From JBDNJM01 sp041687755 (GTDB taxonomy: Bacteria > Planctomycetota > UBA1135 > GCA-002686595): a stretch of 64,000 nucleotides of DNA. A model generated the notes under the pieces. It did no database searches. It saw nothing but the letters and a program-made list of their open reading frames with translations, and was not told where the DNA came from. The translations under genes were made by a program, and so were the position numbers. Position 1 is the first letter of the stretch. Each line of letters begins with the position of its first letter. Of this stretch, positions 26,910 through 35,709 are shown piece by piece. The stretch is from positions 62,001 through 126,000 of the forward strand of contig JBDNJM010000154.1 in NCBI GenBank assembly GCA_041687755.1. Reading direction: 5' to 3'.

Positions 26910-28436
26910 ATGTCTGCCTCGAACCTCCGACCGATCGTCCTCAGCGCCGCATCGATTGCCTTGGGAGCGGCGCTCGGCTACCTGTTCGCCAGCGCCTCGC
27001 CCCAGGCGGTCCAGGCGACCGGCCCCCTACCGGTCCTCGCCGACGGGACCCCCACAGCGACCGACGGGCGACCTTTCACCGCGGCGCCGGGCCAGGCCGC
27101 CACGCCGTCGCTCGCCCCCGCTGGCGGGCCTAGCTCCCCCACCGCCGCCGACGCAGAAGAGGCGGTCGAGCGCAGCGACGCGGCCGCCGCCGACCTTGAG
27201 GCCCTCGACATCGTCGCGGGCAGCGCGCTCGCCGAACTGCAGAGCTACCTGCGCACCGGCTCGGTCGAGCGCCGCTTCGCCGAGAGCGAAGACGGCGCCG
27301 CCCAGTTCCTGATCGCGCAGTACTTGGCCGACAGCAATCCCGGAGCCGCCCTCGCGCGGCTGCGTCAAGGACCGTCGCTCAACGCCGAGACCTGGGGGCA
27401 GGTGGCCCACGCGCTCAACGGTTCCGGAGACACCGCCCTCGCGCTCGAGGCCTTCGAAGCGGCCATTCGCCACGACGACTCCGCCGCGGAGTGGAACTGG
27501 TCGGTCAACAACTGGCTCGAGCAGATCGGCTCGGAGGACCCCGGCCTGGCGCTGGGCCTGCTGAACGAACGCACCCAGGGCATGGAAACGGTGCCCCCGA
27601 ACCTCACGCTGCAGTCCGCGCGGCTACTTGCGAAGCAGGGGCGCATCGAGGAAGCCCGCTCGGAGTTGATCGGGCTGCTCGAGCGCGAAGAGGAGATCTA
27701 TTCCACCCTGAGCCAGCTCGCAGAGGTCGATCCCGAGCTCGCCGAGCAGGAGCTGCGCGCACGACACGACCTCCAAAACGGCACGGACCTCGAGGGTCAG
27801 CTGTTCAGCCTGCTCCGCAAGCAGGGACGTGAGGACGAGGCCATCGAGCTGCTCGATGCGCGCCTGGCCCTCGGGCACAACAGCGCCGAGATGATCCAGG
27901 AGGCGCTGTCCAACATGCCCTCCGAACTGATCGAGCCGCATCTCGCGGGGTGGCTGGAGAGCGCTGAGAACTCCTCGCAGCTGCAGATCAACGTCGGCTC
28001 CCACTACCTGGCCCAGGGCGATACGGGGCGGGCGATCGAGCACTTCGGCAGCGGCTGGGAGTCCAGCTTCGAGAACGGGGAGGGCTGGCTGCCCGTTATC
28101 CCCCAGGGCATGATGGACGCGGACCCGACCGGCGTCCTTGGCCTCCTGCGCGACGCGGAGAACCGCGCGGGCACCAACGACGAAGTCTGGGGCGATGTCG
28201 CCGACCACTACTGGCGCCTCGGCAACCGCGAGGAAGCGATCGCGGCCTGGCGCCGTGCCGCCGAGATCGACCCCGACGACAGCGAGTGGTCGCGCAAGGT
28301 CAGCAGCTACGAGTCGGGTGCCGATCCGCTGCCGTCGGGCAACTCCGGGCCAATGATCCAGACCCTCAGCGGGCTCGGCTACTCGTCGTTCGGCAGCATC
28401 GGGGTCCAGCACGAGATCATGGAGCTGGGCTATTGA
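26910..28436 (+). CDS. Exported or membrane-anchored TPR protein, copy 1
   Basis: 508 residues. A single hydrophobic N-terminal segment (IVLSAASIALGAALGYLF, about 9-26) acts as signal or anchor. A Pro/Ala/Thr-rich linker (to about 85) follows, then helical repeats with TPR character (NPGAALARLRQG; GSGDTALALEAFEAAI; QGRIEEARSELIGLL; LGNREEAIAAWRRAAEIDP). The product is unknown. It probably works as a periplasmic protein-interaction scaffold. The next gene is a diverged copy whose TTG start overlaps this stop. Shared segments near the C-terminus (NRAGTNDEVWGDVADHYW here) show tandem duplication. Confidence 0.85.
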   Translation: MSASNLRPIVLSAASIALGAALGYLFASASPQAVQATGPLPVLADGTPTATDGRPFTAAPGQAATPSLAPAGGPSSPTAADAEEAVERSDAAAADLEALDIVAGSALAELQSYLRTGSVERRFAESEDGAAQFLIAQYLADSNPGAALARLRQGPSLNAETWGQVAHALNGSGDTALALEAFEAAIRHDDSAAEWNWSVNNWLEQIGSEDPGLALGLLNERTQGMETVPPNLTLQSARLLAKQGRIEEARSELIGLLEREEEIYSTLSQLAEVDPELAEQELRARHDLQNGTDLEGQLFSLLRKQGREDEAIELLDARLALGHNSAEMIQEALSNMPSELIEPHLAGWLESAENSSQLQINVGSHYLAQGDTGRAIEHFGSGWESSFENGEGWLPVIPQGMMDADPTGVLGLLRDAENRAGTNDEVWGDVADHYWRLGNREEAIAAWRRAAEIDPDDSEWSRKVSSYESGADPLPSGNSGPMIQTLSGLGYSSFGSIGVQHEIMELGY

Positions 28437-29869
28437 ACGCGCGCTCCTGGATCGCCGCCGTCGCCTGCGGCGTGGGCTGTGGAGCGCTGGGCTACTGGAC
28501 CGGCGCGCGCGGGGCTGCGCCCTCCCCCGTCGAAGCCGCGGACCGTGCGGACGATCAGTCGCCCGCGGCCGCGCCCCCGGCGCCCGCGCTGCTGGCGCGC
28601 GGTCCCGAGGCTGCAGCCGAGTCCGATAGGGAGCCGAGCGCTTCGGCGTTCCAACGCCAAGTCGTGGACGCCCCGGACGCTGCGGCGGTCGAGCCCACCG
28701 TCGCCGGCGCCCTGGCCGCCGAGCTCGACGCCTATCTCGCCTCCGGCCGACTGCGCGAGGAGCTGCTGCGATCCGAAAGCGCCGTCACCAGCTTCCTGCT
28801 CGACCGCTATCGCGCCGAGAGCCGCGACGAGGACATTCTCGCCCTGCTCACCACCGCCGGAGATCCCGGCCTGTGGGCCGCCGAAGGACGTCGCTGGCGA
28901 TCCCTGAAGAACCCAGGTCTCGCGACCCTGGCCCTGCAGAGCAGTCTCGAACTGCAGATCGCCCAAGGCGGCGACCGGGGGCTGGATCGCGGCCGACAAG
29001 CCCTCCAAGAGCTCGCCCGCATCGACCTCCAGCTGGCCGCCGACCTGGGGCTCCAGCTGCACTCGGCTTCCTCGAACCCGACGGCGGAGGCCGACTTCCA
29101 GCTCGGTGCGATCCTGGCCCGCGCGGGTCGCACCGAGAACGCGATGGAACTCCTCGCGGCCCGCGTCCAGGATCCCTACCAGGGCCTCGCCGCCCTGGAG
29201 GAATTGATCGATGTCGCTCCGGAAGCGGCGCTCGAGGAGATTCGGCGCCGCGCCGCGCTCGGCAATGACGAGGGCGCCGCAGAGATCCTGCTCGCCCGCG
29301 CCCTCAGCGCGAGCGGCGACACCACCGCCGCGATCGAACAGATCGACATGCTGCTGCGCTCCTCGGACGACGTGCTCGGACTCGAGCGCGGTGTCGCCGG
29401 CATCATCGAAAACGGAGAGCCTGGGGAGTGGATGGATCGCCTGCCCGACTGGGCCGACCGGATCAGCGCCGGGAAAGACTCCTGGGAGCTTTCCGAGGCG
29501 CTCTACAACCGTCTGGAGCGTCTCATGGAGGAGGGCGGGGACGAGAGCGATCCCGAGCAGGCCGAGCGCATGCTCGGACTGCTGTTCGACGAACGCGTGA
29601 GCAACATCCTCTCGCTCGACTACCTCCCGGAGATCCCGCCCTCCCTGCGCGAGAGCCACCGACCCCAGATCCTCAGCACGCTGCGCAGCATGGAGCAGCG
29701 CGCCGGCGCCAACGACGAAGCCTGGGGCGACATCGGCGACCGCTACTGGGAGCTAGGCCAAGTCGAAGACGCCCGCCGCTCCTGGATGCGCGCCCTAGCC
29801 ATCGACCCGCAAGACGGCGAGTGGTATGGCAACCTCGAGTCCCTGGAGGCGGGGACGATGGAGCACTGA
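28433..29869 (+). CDS. Membrane-anchored TPR protein, copy 2
   Basis: 478 residues from TTG 28433, overlapping the previous TGA (TTGA). This start puts a hydrophobic anchor at residues 6-22 (IAAVACGVGCGALGYW), as in the upstream paralogue. No ATG fits. A linker follows, then TPR-like helices (NPGLATLALQSSLELQI; GRTENAMELLAARV; GQVEDARRSWMRALAIDP). The C-terminal block QRAGANDEAWGDIGDRYW matches the block in copy 1, so the pair arose by duplication and stayed co-translated. They may form a heteromer; this is inference. Function is unknown. Confidence 0.83.
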   Translation: MNARSWIAAVACGVGCGALGYWTGARGAAPSPVEAADRADDQSPAAAPPAPALLARGPEAAAESDREPSASAFQRQVVDAPDAAAVEPTVAGALAAELDAYLASGRLREELLRSESAVTSFLLDRYRAESRDEDILALLTTAGDPGLWAAEGRRWRSLKNPGLATLALQSSLELQIAQGGDRGLDRGRQALQELARIDLQLAADLGLQLHSASSNPTAEADFQLGAILARAGRTENAMELLAARVQDPYQGLAALEELIDVAPEAALEEIRRRAALGNDEGAAEILLARALSASGDTTAAIEQIDMLLRSSDDVLGLERGVAGIIENGEPGEWMDRLPDWADRISAGKDSWELSEALYNRLERLMEEGGDESDPEQAERMLGLLFDERVSNILSLDYLPEIPPSLRESHRPQILSTLRSMEQRAGANDEAWGDIGDRYWELGQVEDARRSWMRALAIDPQDGEWYGNLESLEAGTMEH

Positions 29870-29896
29870 CCGGGGGCTCTGACTCGGCGCGGGGCA

Positions 29897-29913
29897 CGCC
29901 AGGCTTGCTGGCG
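29897..29913. terminator. Short stem-loop between convergent genes
   Basis: CGCCAG and CTGGCG arms enclose a 5-base loop, followed by GTTCAAA on the plus strand. It lies between the TPR copy 2 stop and the rpmH stop, so it could serve either gene. Confidence 0.4.
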
Positions 29914-29926
29914 GTTCAAACTGGGA

Positions 29927-30052
29927 TCAGATGGACCCGTGGCGCGCCCGCTGGCGCTTGTTGACCTTGCGGCCGCCCTTGGTCTGCTGACGGGTGCGGA
30001 AGCCGGTGGTCTTGCGGCGCTTCGTGGCGCTGTTGCGGAGCTTGATCTTCAT
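29927..30052 (-). CDS. rpmH: Large ribosomal subunit protein bL34
   Basis: A short gene of 41 residues plus stop on the minus strand. The peptide starts MKIKLRNSATKRRKTTGFRT and continues RQQTKGGRKVNKRQRARHG. The core pattern, basic residues then GFR, two residues, TKxGRKV and a basic tail, matches bL34. It differs from E. coli (MKRTFQPSNRKRKR) at the N-terminus. In most bacteria rpmH lies by dnaA and rnpA. Here the downstream neighbour is a convergent TPR gene and no rnpA follows, so it is an orphan. The gene is easily missed because of its size. Confidence 0.85.
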   Translation of the reverse strand: MKIKLRNSATKRRKTTGFRTRQQTKGGRKVNKRQRARHGSI

Positions 30053-30328
30053 GGCACGGAATCCGTTCGGCAGGCGCCGGAGGGCGCGCTGCGGTGGGCT
30101 GCGGAACCCGGCAACCGGGTTCGAGGGCCGCGCAGGTTACGCCCCCGTTGGCCCAGATCCAAGTCCCAAGGGAGGAACCCTGAAAGCCGGTGTTGCTCAA
30201 GACTTGGGGCCGAGATACGGTCCCAACGCCGTCAGGGAGGCCGCAAGGGCCCCTCCGACGACATCCGATTCAATTGGCCTGGGCTCCGCCCACCGGCCGA
30301 GCCACCCCCCAAGCTGGAGACCCCCCCC

Positions 30329-30928
30329 ATGCTCCCCATTTGCCTCGCGCTTAGCCTCTGGACGCCCGCCGCCGAGCCCATTGCTCCCACCGCCCTGGCC
30401 CAGGACGGATTTCTCAACAACCTCACCGGCGATGCCCCGTGGCACACCCTGCGCTGGCAGTGGTTCCAGGCCGAAGCCAGCCTCGGTGATCCCGATGGCT
30501 ACATCTTCGACGGGGCGATGCCGCTGAACGAGAACCTATACGGCTACGGCAACTGGGGCTTCTTTTCGGAGGACGGCCTCGACTACGACCTCCTAACCTT
30601 CGGCGTCGGCTACCACGACAACGTGGCGGCCCTTGAGGACGTCTTCGAGGAGGCTGAGTGGTTCGCGCGCGGTGGCTTCCAGAACGTTTCGGCCGTCGGC
30701 TTCCAGGAGTCCGGTTTTGAGATCGCTGGTGGCTTGCGCGCCATTCTCGCCGAGCGCATCGAGGCCGAACTGACCGTCGGCTATCGCGAGACCTTCGACG
30801 CCGACTTCTTCGGCTCCATCCGCGGCGAGTACGAACTCTCACGAAACGTCGCGTTGACTGCACGCTTCGAGGTCGCCGAAGATGAAATCCTCGGCCTAGG
30901 CTTCCGGTTCTACCCGACCCAAGGCTAG
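30329..30928 (+). CDS. Small exported beta-rich protein, possible outer-membrane barrel
   Basis: 199 residues from ATG 30329. The signal peptide MLPICLALSLW is followed by a likely cut after ALAQ. The mature part alternates polar and hydrophobic residues in 8-10 residue strands with aromatic residues (YDLLTFGVGYHDNV; GFEIAGGLRAILAERIEAELTVGY; FGSIRGEYEL; LGLGFRFYP). It ends near an aromatic residue, as in outer-membrane barrels of about eight strands. The family is not recognised and an OmpA/YfaZ-like barrel is only suggested. It is transcribed alone; a strong stem-loop follows. Confidence 0.78.
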   Translation: MLPICLALSLWTPAAEPIAPTALAQDGFLNNLTGDAPWHTLRWQWFQAEASLGDPDGYIFDGAMPLNENLYGYGNWGFFSEDGLDYDLLTFGVGYHDNVAALEDVFEEAEWFARGGFQNVSAVGFQESGFEIAGGLRAILAERIEAELTVGYRETFDADFFGSIRGEYELSRNVALTARFEVAEDEILGLGFRFYPTQG

Positions 30929-30965
30929 TTCCTTGGATCGCAGCCTTCTTCGAAGGCCCCGAACA

Positions 30966-31008
30966 ACACGCGGACCGCAGCGAGCAAAGCTCGCTGCGGT
31001 CCGCGTGT
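30966..31008. terminator. 20-bp perfect bidirectional terminator hairpin
   Basis: The arms at 30966-30985 and 30989-31008 are perfect reverse complements (20 bases each) with an AAA loop, then CGTTCT on the plus strand. It lies between the exported barrel gene and the convergent fumC. Confidence 0.8.
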
Positions 31009-31045
31009 CGTTCTAGGCCTGGCCCCCCCGCTGTCCGCGCCCGTC

Positions 31046-32449
31046 TCAGGCTTCGCGCGGCCCGACCATGGCCCGCGGATCGACGGCCGCGTCGAACTCC
31101 GCGGCGGTCATCAGGCCCAGCGCCACGACCGCCTCGCTCAGCGTCGTCCCGTCCGCGTAGGCCTTCTTGGCGACCTTCGCGGCGTTGTCGTATCCAATGT
31201 GCCGGTTGAGCGCGGTGACCAGCATCAGCGACTCCTGCATCAGCTTCGTGACGCGCGGCTCGTCCAGCTCGAGCCCGTCGATGCACTTGGTCCGGAAGGA
31301 GTCGAGCGCGTCGCTAAGCAGGCGGATCGAGTGCAGCACGTTGTGCACGATCAGCGGCTTGTAGACGTTGAGCTCGAAGTTGCCCTGGCTGCCGGCGATC
31401 CCGACGGCCGCGTCGTGGCCCATCACGGCGACGCACACCATCGACAGCGCCTCGCACTGGGTCGGGTTGGTCTTGCCGGGCATGATCGAGCTGCCCGGCT
31501 CGTTCGCGGGCAGCTTGAGCTCGCCGATGCCGCAGCGCGGGCCGGACCCGAGCCAGCGCACGTCGTTGGCGATCTTCATGGCCGCGCCTGAGAGCTGGCG
31601 CAGGCCGCCCGAGAGGCCCACGAGCGCGTCGTGGGCCGCCAGGGCCGAGAACTTGTTGGGCGCGGTCACGAACGGCAAGCCCGTCAGGTCCGCGAGTTGC
31701 TTCGCCGAGAGCTCCGCGTAGCGCGGGTGCGTGTTCAGTCCGGTGCCCACCGCCGTGCCGCCCAAGGCCAGCTCGTGCACGGGCTCCACCAGGCAACGGA
31801 TAGAGCGCACGGCGTCCCGCAGCTGCTGCGACCAGCCGGAAAGCTCCTGGCCCACGGTCAGCGGTGTCGCGTCCTGCAGGTGCGTCCGGCCAATCTTCAC
31901 CACGTTCTGCCAGGCCTCGGCCTTCTGGTCGATCGAGTTGGCCAACTCTAGAATCGTGGGCAACAGGCGGTGGTGCACGCGCTCCGCGACGGCGACGTGC
32001 ATGGCCGTTGGGAACGCGTCGTTCGACGACTGCGAACGATTGACGTGGTCGTTCGGATGGATCGGCTGCTTCGAGCCCAGCACCCCGCCCAGCATCTGGA
32101 TCGCCCGGTTGCTGATCACCTCGTTGGTGTTCATGTTGGTCTGGGTGCCCGACCCGGTCTGCCACACCACGAGCGGGAAGTCCTCGTCGTGGTCCCCATC
32201 GACGACCTCCTGGGCGGCGTTCAGCAGCGCCTGACGCTCGGGTCCTTCGAGCGCGTCGAGCTCACCCAACTCGATGTTGGTCTTGGCGGCCGCGAGCTTG
32301 ACGAGGCCCAGGGCCCGGATCATTTCGCGCGGGAAGCGCTCGGTTCCGATCACGAAGTTGTGGCGCGAGCGCTCGGTCTGGGCGCCCCAGAGTCGGTCGG
32401 AGGCAACCGGAACTTCGCCCAGGGAATCGGTCTCGATGCGGGTGTCCAT
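31046..32449 (-). CDS. fumC: Class II fumarate hydratase
   Basis: 467 residues. FumC hydrates fumarate to L-malate in the TCA cycle without an Fe-S cluster. The family signature GSSIMPGKTNPTQCEAL starts at residue 319 and holds the catalytic serine. The substrate-binding TGSGTQTNMNTNEVI lies at 98-112 and the catalytic His190 in KIGRTHLQDATP. The length equals that of E. coli FumC. It lies 141 bases after mdh on the same strand and is probably co-transcribed, placing consecutive TCA steps together. Confidence 0.97.
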   Translation of the reverse strand: MDTRIETDSLGEVPVASDRLWGAQTERSRHNFVIGTERFPREMIRALGLVKLAAAKTNIELGELDALEGPERQALLNAAQEVVDGDHDEDFPLVVWQTGSGTQTNMNTNEVISNRAIQMLGGVLGSKQPIHPNDHVNRSQSSNDAFPTAMHVAVAERVHHRLLPTILELANSIDQKAEAWQNVVKIGRTHLQDATPLTVGQELSGWSQQLRDAVRSIRCLVEPVHELALGGTAVGTGLNTHPRYAELSAKQLADLTGLPFVTAPNKFSALAAHDALVGLSGGLRQLSGAAMKIANDVRWLGSGPRCGIGELKLPANEPGSSIMPGKTNPTQCEALSMVCVAVMGHDAAVGIAGSQGNFELNVYKPLIVHNVLHSIRLLSDALDSFRTKCIDGLELDEPRVTKLMQESLMLVTALNRHIGYDNAAKVAKKAYADGTTLSEAVVALGLMTAAEFDAAVDPRAMVGPREA

Positions 32450-32590
32450 GGTCTTGGTCGTCGGGGGGCTCTTGAGTGAGCGCAGGGAGGAGTGGCGGAC
32501 AGAAACGGGTCAGGACGGTCGATGGCGCGGGCGCCGGGAGCGCACGCGATGAGAGGGTCTCGGGCGGCTCGGCGCACGCACCGCCGGCGC

Positions 32591-33544
32591 CTACAGCAGG
32601 CCGAGGTCGCGCAGCGCCTGCACGTCGCGCTCGACCTCTCCAGCCGTCCGCTGCAGCGCGATGCGCGACTCGGTGTCGAGCGGCAGCTCCAGGATGCGTT
32701 CGGCTCCGCGCGCGCCGAGCACGACCGGAACGCCGACGGTCAGGCCTTCGATGCCGTACTCGCCGTTCAGGAGTGCAGCACTCGGCACCAGGCGCTGCTC
32801 GTCGCGCAGGATCGAAGCCGCCATGCCGACCGCCGCCGCCGCGGGCGCGAAGAAGGCGCTCCCCGTGCCGAGCAGCTTGACGATCTCGGCGCCGCCCGCG
32901 CGCGTGCGCGCGGCCAGATCTTCGATCTCCGCCGAGTTCAGGAGGTTGCTGAGCGGCACGCCACCGGCGGAGCAGAAGGCCTGCACCGGAACCATGGAGT
33001 CGCCGTGGGCGCCCAGCACCAGCGTGTCGATGTCGCGCGTGGCGATGCCGGTGCGCTCGCCCAAGAACATCGCGAAGCGCGCGGAGTCGAGCGCGCCCGC
33101 CATGCCGAGCACGCGCTGGGCCGGAAAGCCCAGCTTCGCGCGCAGCAGATGCGTCATCGGGTCCAGCGGGTTCGTGACGCAGATCACACAGGCCTCGGGG
33201 CTGCCGGTGCGCACGTACTCGGCGACCTGAACCATCACACGCCCGTTCACCTCGAGCAGGTCCGAGCGGCTCATGCCCGGCTTGCGCGGGCGGCCTGCCG
33301 TGACGATCACCAGATCCGATCCGTTGGCCAGCGCGGGGTCGCTGCCGCCCGTCACCTTCGCGGTGAAGCCCAACAGCCCGGCTGACTGGGCCAGGTCCAG
33401 GGCGATGCCCTTGGCGCGCCCCTCGTCGATGTCGAGCAACACGATCTCGGGCGCGAGCTCGCGCTGGCAGGCGAGCAGGGCGCAGATCATCCCCACGTGG
33501 CCGGCTCCGACCACCGCGAGCTTGGGCTGGACGACTTGGTTCAT
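32591..33544 (-). CDS. mdh: Malate dehydrogenase (LDH-like type)
   Basis: 317 residues from ATG 33544 (MNQVVQPKLAVVGAGHVG), preferred over an in-frame start 48 bases upstream because the Rossmann GAGHVG then lies at 13-18. Substrate arginines lie in GRPRKPGMSR (R87 and R93 or neighbours) and DSAR (R156). Catalytic His180 lies in LGAHGDSMVP. The Arg in the RPRKPGM loop favours malate over lactate. The enzyme oxidises malate to oxaloacetate with NAD. It is upstream of fumC. A large inverted repeat lies 60 bases upstream of the start. Confidence 0.94.
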   Translation of the reverse strand: MNQVVQPKLAVVGAGHVGMICALLACQRELAPEIVLLDIDEGRAKGIALDLAQSAGLLGFTAKVTGGSDPALANGSDLVIVTAGRPRKPGMSRSDLLEVNGRVMVQVAEYVRTGSPEACVICVTNPLDPMTHLLRAKLGFPAQRVLGMAGALDSARFAMFLGERTGIATRDIDTLVLGAHGDSMVPVQAFCSAGGVPLSNLLNSAEIEDLAARTRAGGAEIVKLLGTGSAFFAPAAAAVGMAASILRDEQRLVPSAALLNGEYGIEGLTVGVPVVLGARGAERILELPLDTESRIALQRTAGEVERDVQALRDLGLL

Positions 33545-33603
33545 GGCCGCCAACGGTACCGGCCCGGCCAGGACGGGGCCAGACCTGCTCAAGCGCCGAT
33601 CGG

Positions 33604-33733
33604 TCTGGCCGGGGGGAACGATACGGTGCCAGGCACAAAGTCGCCGGTCAGGCGGCCTTCCGGCAGCAAAGCTGTGGTAGGCCGCCTGACCGGCGACCTT
33701 GTGCCTGGCACCGTATCGTTCCCTCCGGCCAGA
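33604..33733. repeat. Long imperfect inverted repeat (REPIN-like hairpin)
   Basis: The arms at 33604-33657 and 33680-33733 are 54 bases each with two mismatches, separated by 22 bases. Each arm carries GTGCCAGGCAC inside ACGATACGGTGCCAGGCAC. The element lies between mdh and the HEAT gene. It looks like two inverted REP units, as moved by RAYT/TnpA-REP proteins; no transposase is in the window. It could also terminate the HEAT gene. Confidence 0.85.
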
Positions 33734-33832
33734 CGCCGAGTGCTCGCTCGCCGAACGTCCCCCGCTCGCACGGGGAGGCTCTGCGTGCTGTTGAGCTCGC
33801 GGGCTCGCGCAGCGCCTACTCTCGCCTGCCCC

Positions 33833-34921
33833 TCACGGCGCGTCGGACCCCGAGCGCTCCCACCAGTCGCGCCAGTTGTCCACCGACCGGGCCCGATCCG
33901 AGCGGTCGGCGCTCGGCTCGAAGTCGAAGTTGCGGCCGGTCAGCGCGCGCAGGCTCAGCACCGCGGCCTCGCGCACGCTGCTCTCCTCGTCCTCGAGCGC
34001 GTCGATCAGCGCCGGGACCGCTGCGCTGCTGCCCAACTCACCGAGCACCCGCGCCGCGGCCATGCGGACGAACAGATCCTCGTCTCGGAGGGCGCCGGTC
34101 AGGTAGGGCGCCGCTGCGGGGTCCCCCGCCAGTCCGATCTTCTCCACGGCGTCCCAGCGCACGTCCGACTCGGCGGAAGTCAGGGCTTCCACGTGCACCC
34201 GCCAGGCCTGGTTCGCTTGCACCGCCGCGGCCCCCGCGACCGCCACCTCGGGGGCCGCAGCCCGATCGAGTCGCTCGAGCATCGAGCGCGCTAGGACCTC
34301 CAGGTCCGCCTCCGCCCGGGCCAGTCCGGCCTCTAGCCGCTCCATCCGTCCGGGCGGAACCCGCAGGTCCTCGATGCGGGCGTTGAGCGCCTCGAAGCGC
34401 ACCATGTTCGTCTCGTCGGAGCCGCGCAGCTGCTCCTGAAGCCGCGTGAGCTGCTCCGCGATCTCGCCCAGCCGCTCCGCGACGTCCTCCGCCTGCAGCG
34501 TCAGGCGCACGCTGTCGGCCGCGCGGTCGTCGTCCACCTCGGCCAGGTTCGCGCGCAGCTTCGTCAGCTGCAGCCCGAAGCCGTCGGAGCTGCGGCCCGC
34601 CGCTTCCGCGCGTCCCTCGAGCGCGTCGAGCCGGTCCTGTAGGCCGAAGCCCCACCAGCACCCGCCGGTCACGGCCACGACGCCGGCGACCGAGAGCCCG
34701 AGCAGCGCCAGCTTCGAGCCGAGGCTGCCGCGATGGCGCGGCACACGCGACACGGCGCCCGCGGCCACCGCCCCCGCCGCGGCGTGCTCTCCGCCGCCCA
34801 TCGCCTTGTCGCAGGCGCTGCAGACAACCCGGCCCGAGCGCTCCTGTGCGCGCCCCTCAGAAAGGTCCGAGATCGGAACGGACTCGTTGCAGATGTCGCA
34901 GAAGCGGATGTCCATGGTCAT
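33833..34921 (-). CDS. Zinc-ribbon, membrane, coiled-coil and HEAT-repeat protein
   Basis: 362 residues from ATG 34921; ATG 34915 is an equal alternative. An N-terminal four-cysteine ribbon (CDIC at about 8-11, CSAC at about 34-37) is followed by a basic/Ala-Gly segment, one membrane helix (LALLGLSVAGVVAVTGGCWW, about 71-90), a coiled coil (about 95-230, LGEIAEQLTRLQEQL) and HEAT repeats (about 245-330, AAAPYLTGALRDEDLFVRMAAARVL, PALIDALEDEESSVREAAV). The zinc ribbon would be cytoplasmic and the coiled coil/HEAT part periplasmic, assuming standard topology. The function is unknown. The architecture suggests a sensor or scaffold across the membrane. Confidence 0.85.
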   Translation of the reverse strand: MTMDIRFCDICNESVPISDLSEGRAQERSGRVVCSACDKAMGGGEHAAAGAVAAGAVSRVPRHRGSLGSKLALLGLSVAGVVAVTGGCWWGFGLQDRLDALEGRAEAAGRSSDGFGLQLTKLRANLAEVDDDRAADSVRLTLQAEDVAERLGEIAEQLTRLQEQLRGSDETNMVRFEALNARIEDLRVPPGRMERLEAGLARAEADLEVLARSMLERLDRAAAPEVAVAGAAAVQANQAWRVHVEALTSAESDVRWDAVEKIGLAGDPAAAPYLTGALRDEDLFVRMAAARVLGELGSSAAVPALIDALEDEESSVREAAVLSLRALTGRNFDFEPSADRSDRARSVDNWRDWWERSGSDAP

Positions 34922-35223
34922 GAGCTCTAGTGCGCAGGTCAGCGGTGGGTCGAGCGAGGGGGGGGGCGGCGGTGGTCGCGTCGAGCTGCGCTCCCGCGCC
35001 CCCCATTGCCCCTGCGCGGCCCGCGACCGGGCCCGCCCTCCCTCTATCCGAAGGCATCCGGCCTGCTACCGCCAGGCTCTGACGAAGATCCCCGTCGCCC
35101 GCGTCCCGGTTCCCGTCCTGGGGGCCCTCCCCCGGCGCGGCGCCGACCCGAGGGATGGAATCCGCGGCGGGGCGCCCGGCCGCGGGTGCCTCCACGACGC
35201 CCCATGTCCTAGAATCGCCCTTC
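34922..35223. other. Divergent intergenic region
   Basis: About 300 bases between the divergent HEAT and TPR genes, which must hold both promoters. No clear promoter boxes or other features were seen. Confidence 0.4.
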
Positions 35224-35631
35224 ATGGAGGACGCCCACGCGCTCGAAATCCCCGCCGATCTGGCCCGGCGCCTGGACCGTTGTGGCTCGGAGTTCCTGGC
35301 AGAGTTCCTCGGCGCCGAGCTCGAACGGCACCCCGGGAACCTCAAGGCCCTGGCCGAGCGCGCCGAAGTGCTGACCCATCTGGGCCGCATCGAGGAGGGC
35401 CTCGGACTCGATCGGCAGCTCGTCGAACTCGTCCCCCGCGACCCCACCGCGCACTACAACCTCGCCTGCTCGCTCACCCTCGTGGGGCACCTGGAGGACG
35501 CGCTTGCCGAACTGGAGACGGCCGTCGAGCTCGGCTACGACGATCCCGCGCACCTGGGCCGCGACGAAGACCTCGCGCGCCTGCGGGGCCTGCCGCGCTT
35601 CCGAGCGCTGATGGAGCGGCTCGACGCGTGA
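35224..35631 (+). CDS. Small TPR protein
   Basis: 135 residues, no signal peptide, so probably cytoplasmic. Three helical hairpins with TPR spacing are seen: NLKALAERAEVLTHLGRIEE, DPTAHYNLACSLTLVGHLED and the final helix LARLRGLPRFRALMERL. The combination of TPRs with a closing GRDEDLARLRGLPRFRAL segment is frequent in planctomycete TPR proteins. The partner is unknown. It is divergent from the zinc-ribbon/HEAT gene. A strong hairpin follows at 35646-35690. Confidence 0.8.
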   Translation: MEDAHALEIPADLARRLDRCGSEFLAEFLGAELERHPGNLKALAERAEVLTHLGRIEEGLGLDRQLVELVPRDPTAHYNLACSLTLVGHLEDALAELETAVELGYDDPAHLGRDEDLARLRGLPRFRALMERLDA

Positions 35632-35645
35632 GCGTGCCCGGAACG

Positions 35646-35690
35646 CGCGACGGCGCGCGGCCCCAGAAACTGGAACCGCGCGCCGTCGCG
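35646..35690. terminator. Bidirectional terminator hairpin
   Basis: Arms CGCGACGGCGCGCGG and CCGCGCGCCGTCGCG (15 perfect pairs) enclose 15 bases that can form an inner CCAG/CTGG stem. It lies between the convergent TPR and HEAT lipoprotein genes. Confidence 0.75.
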
Positions 35691-35709
35691 ACCGAGCGAT
35701 CAGGTGCTG

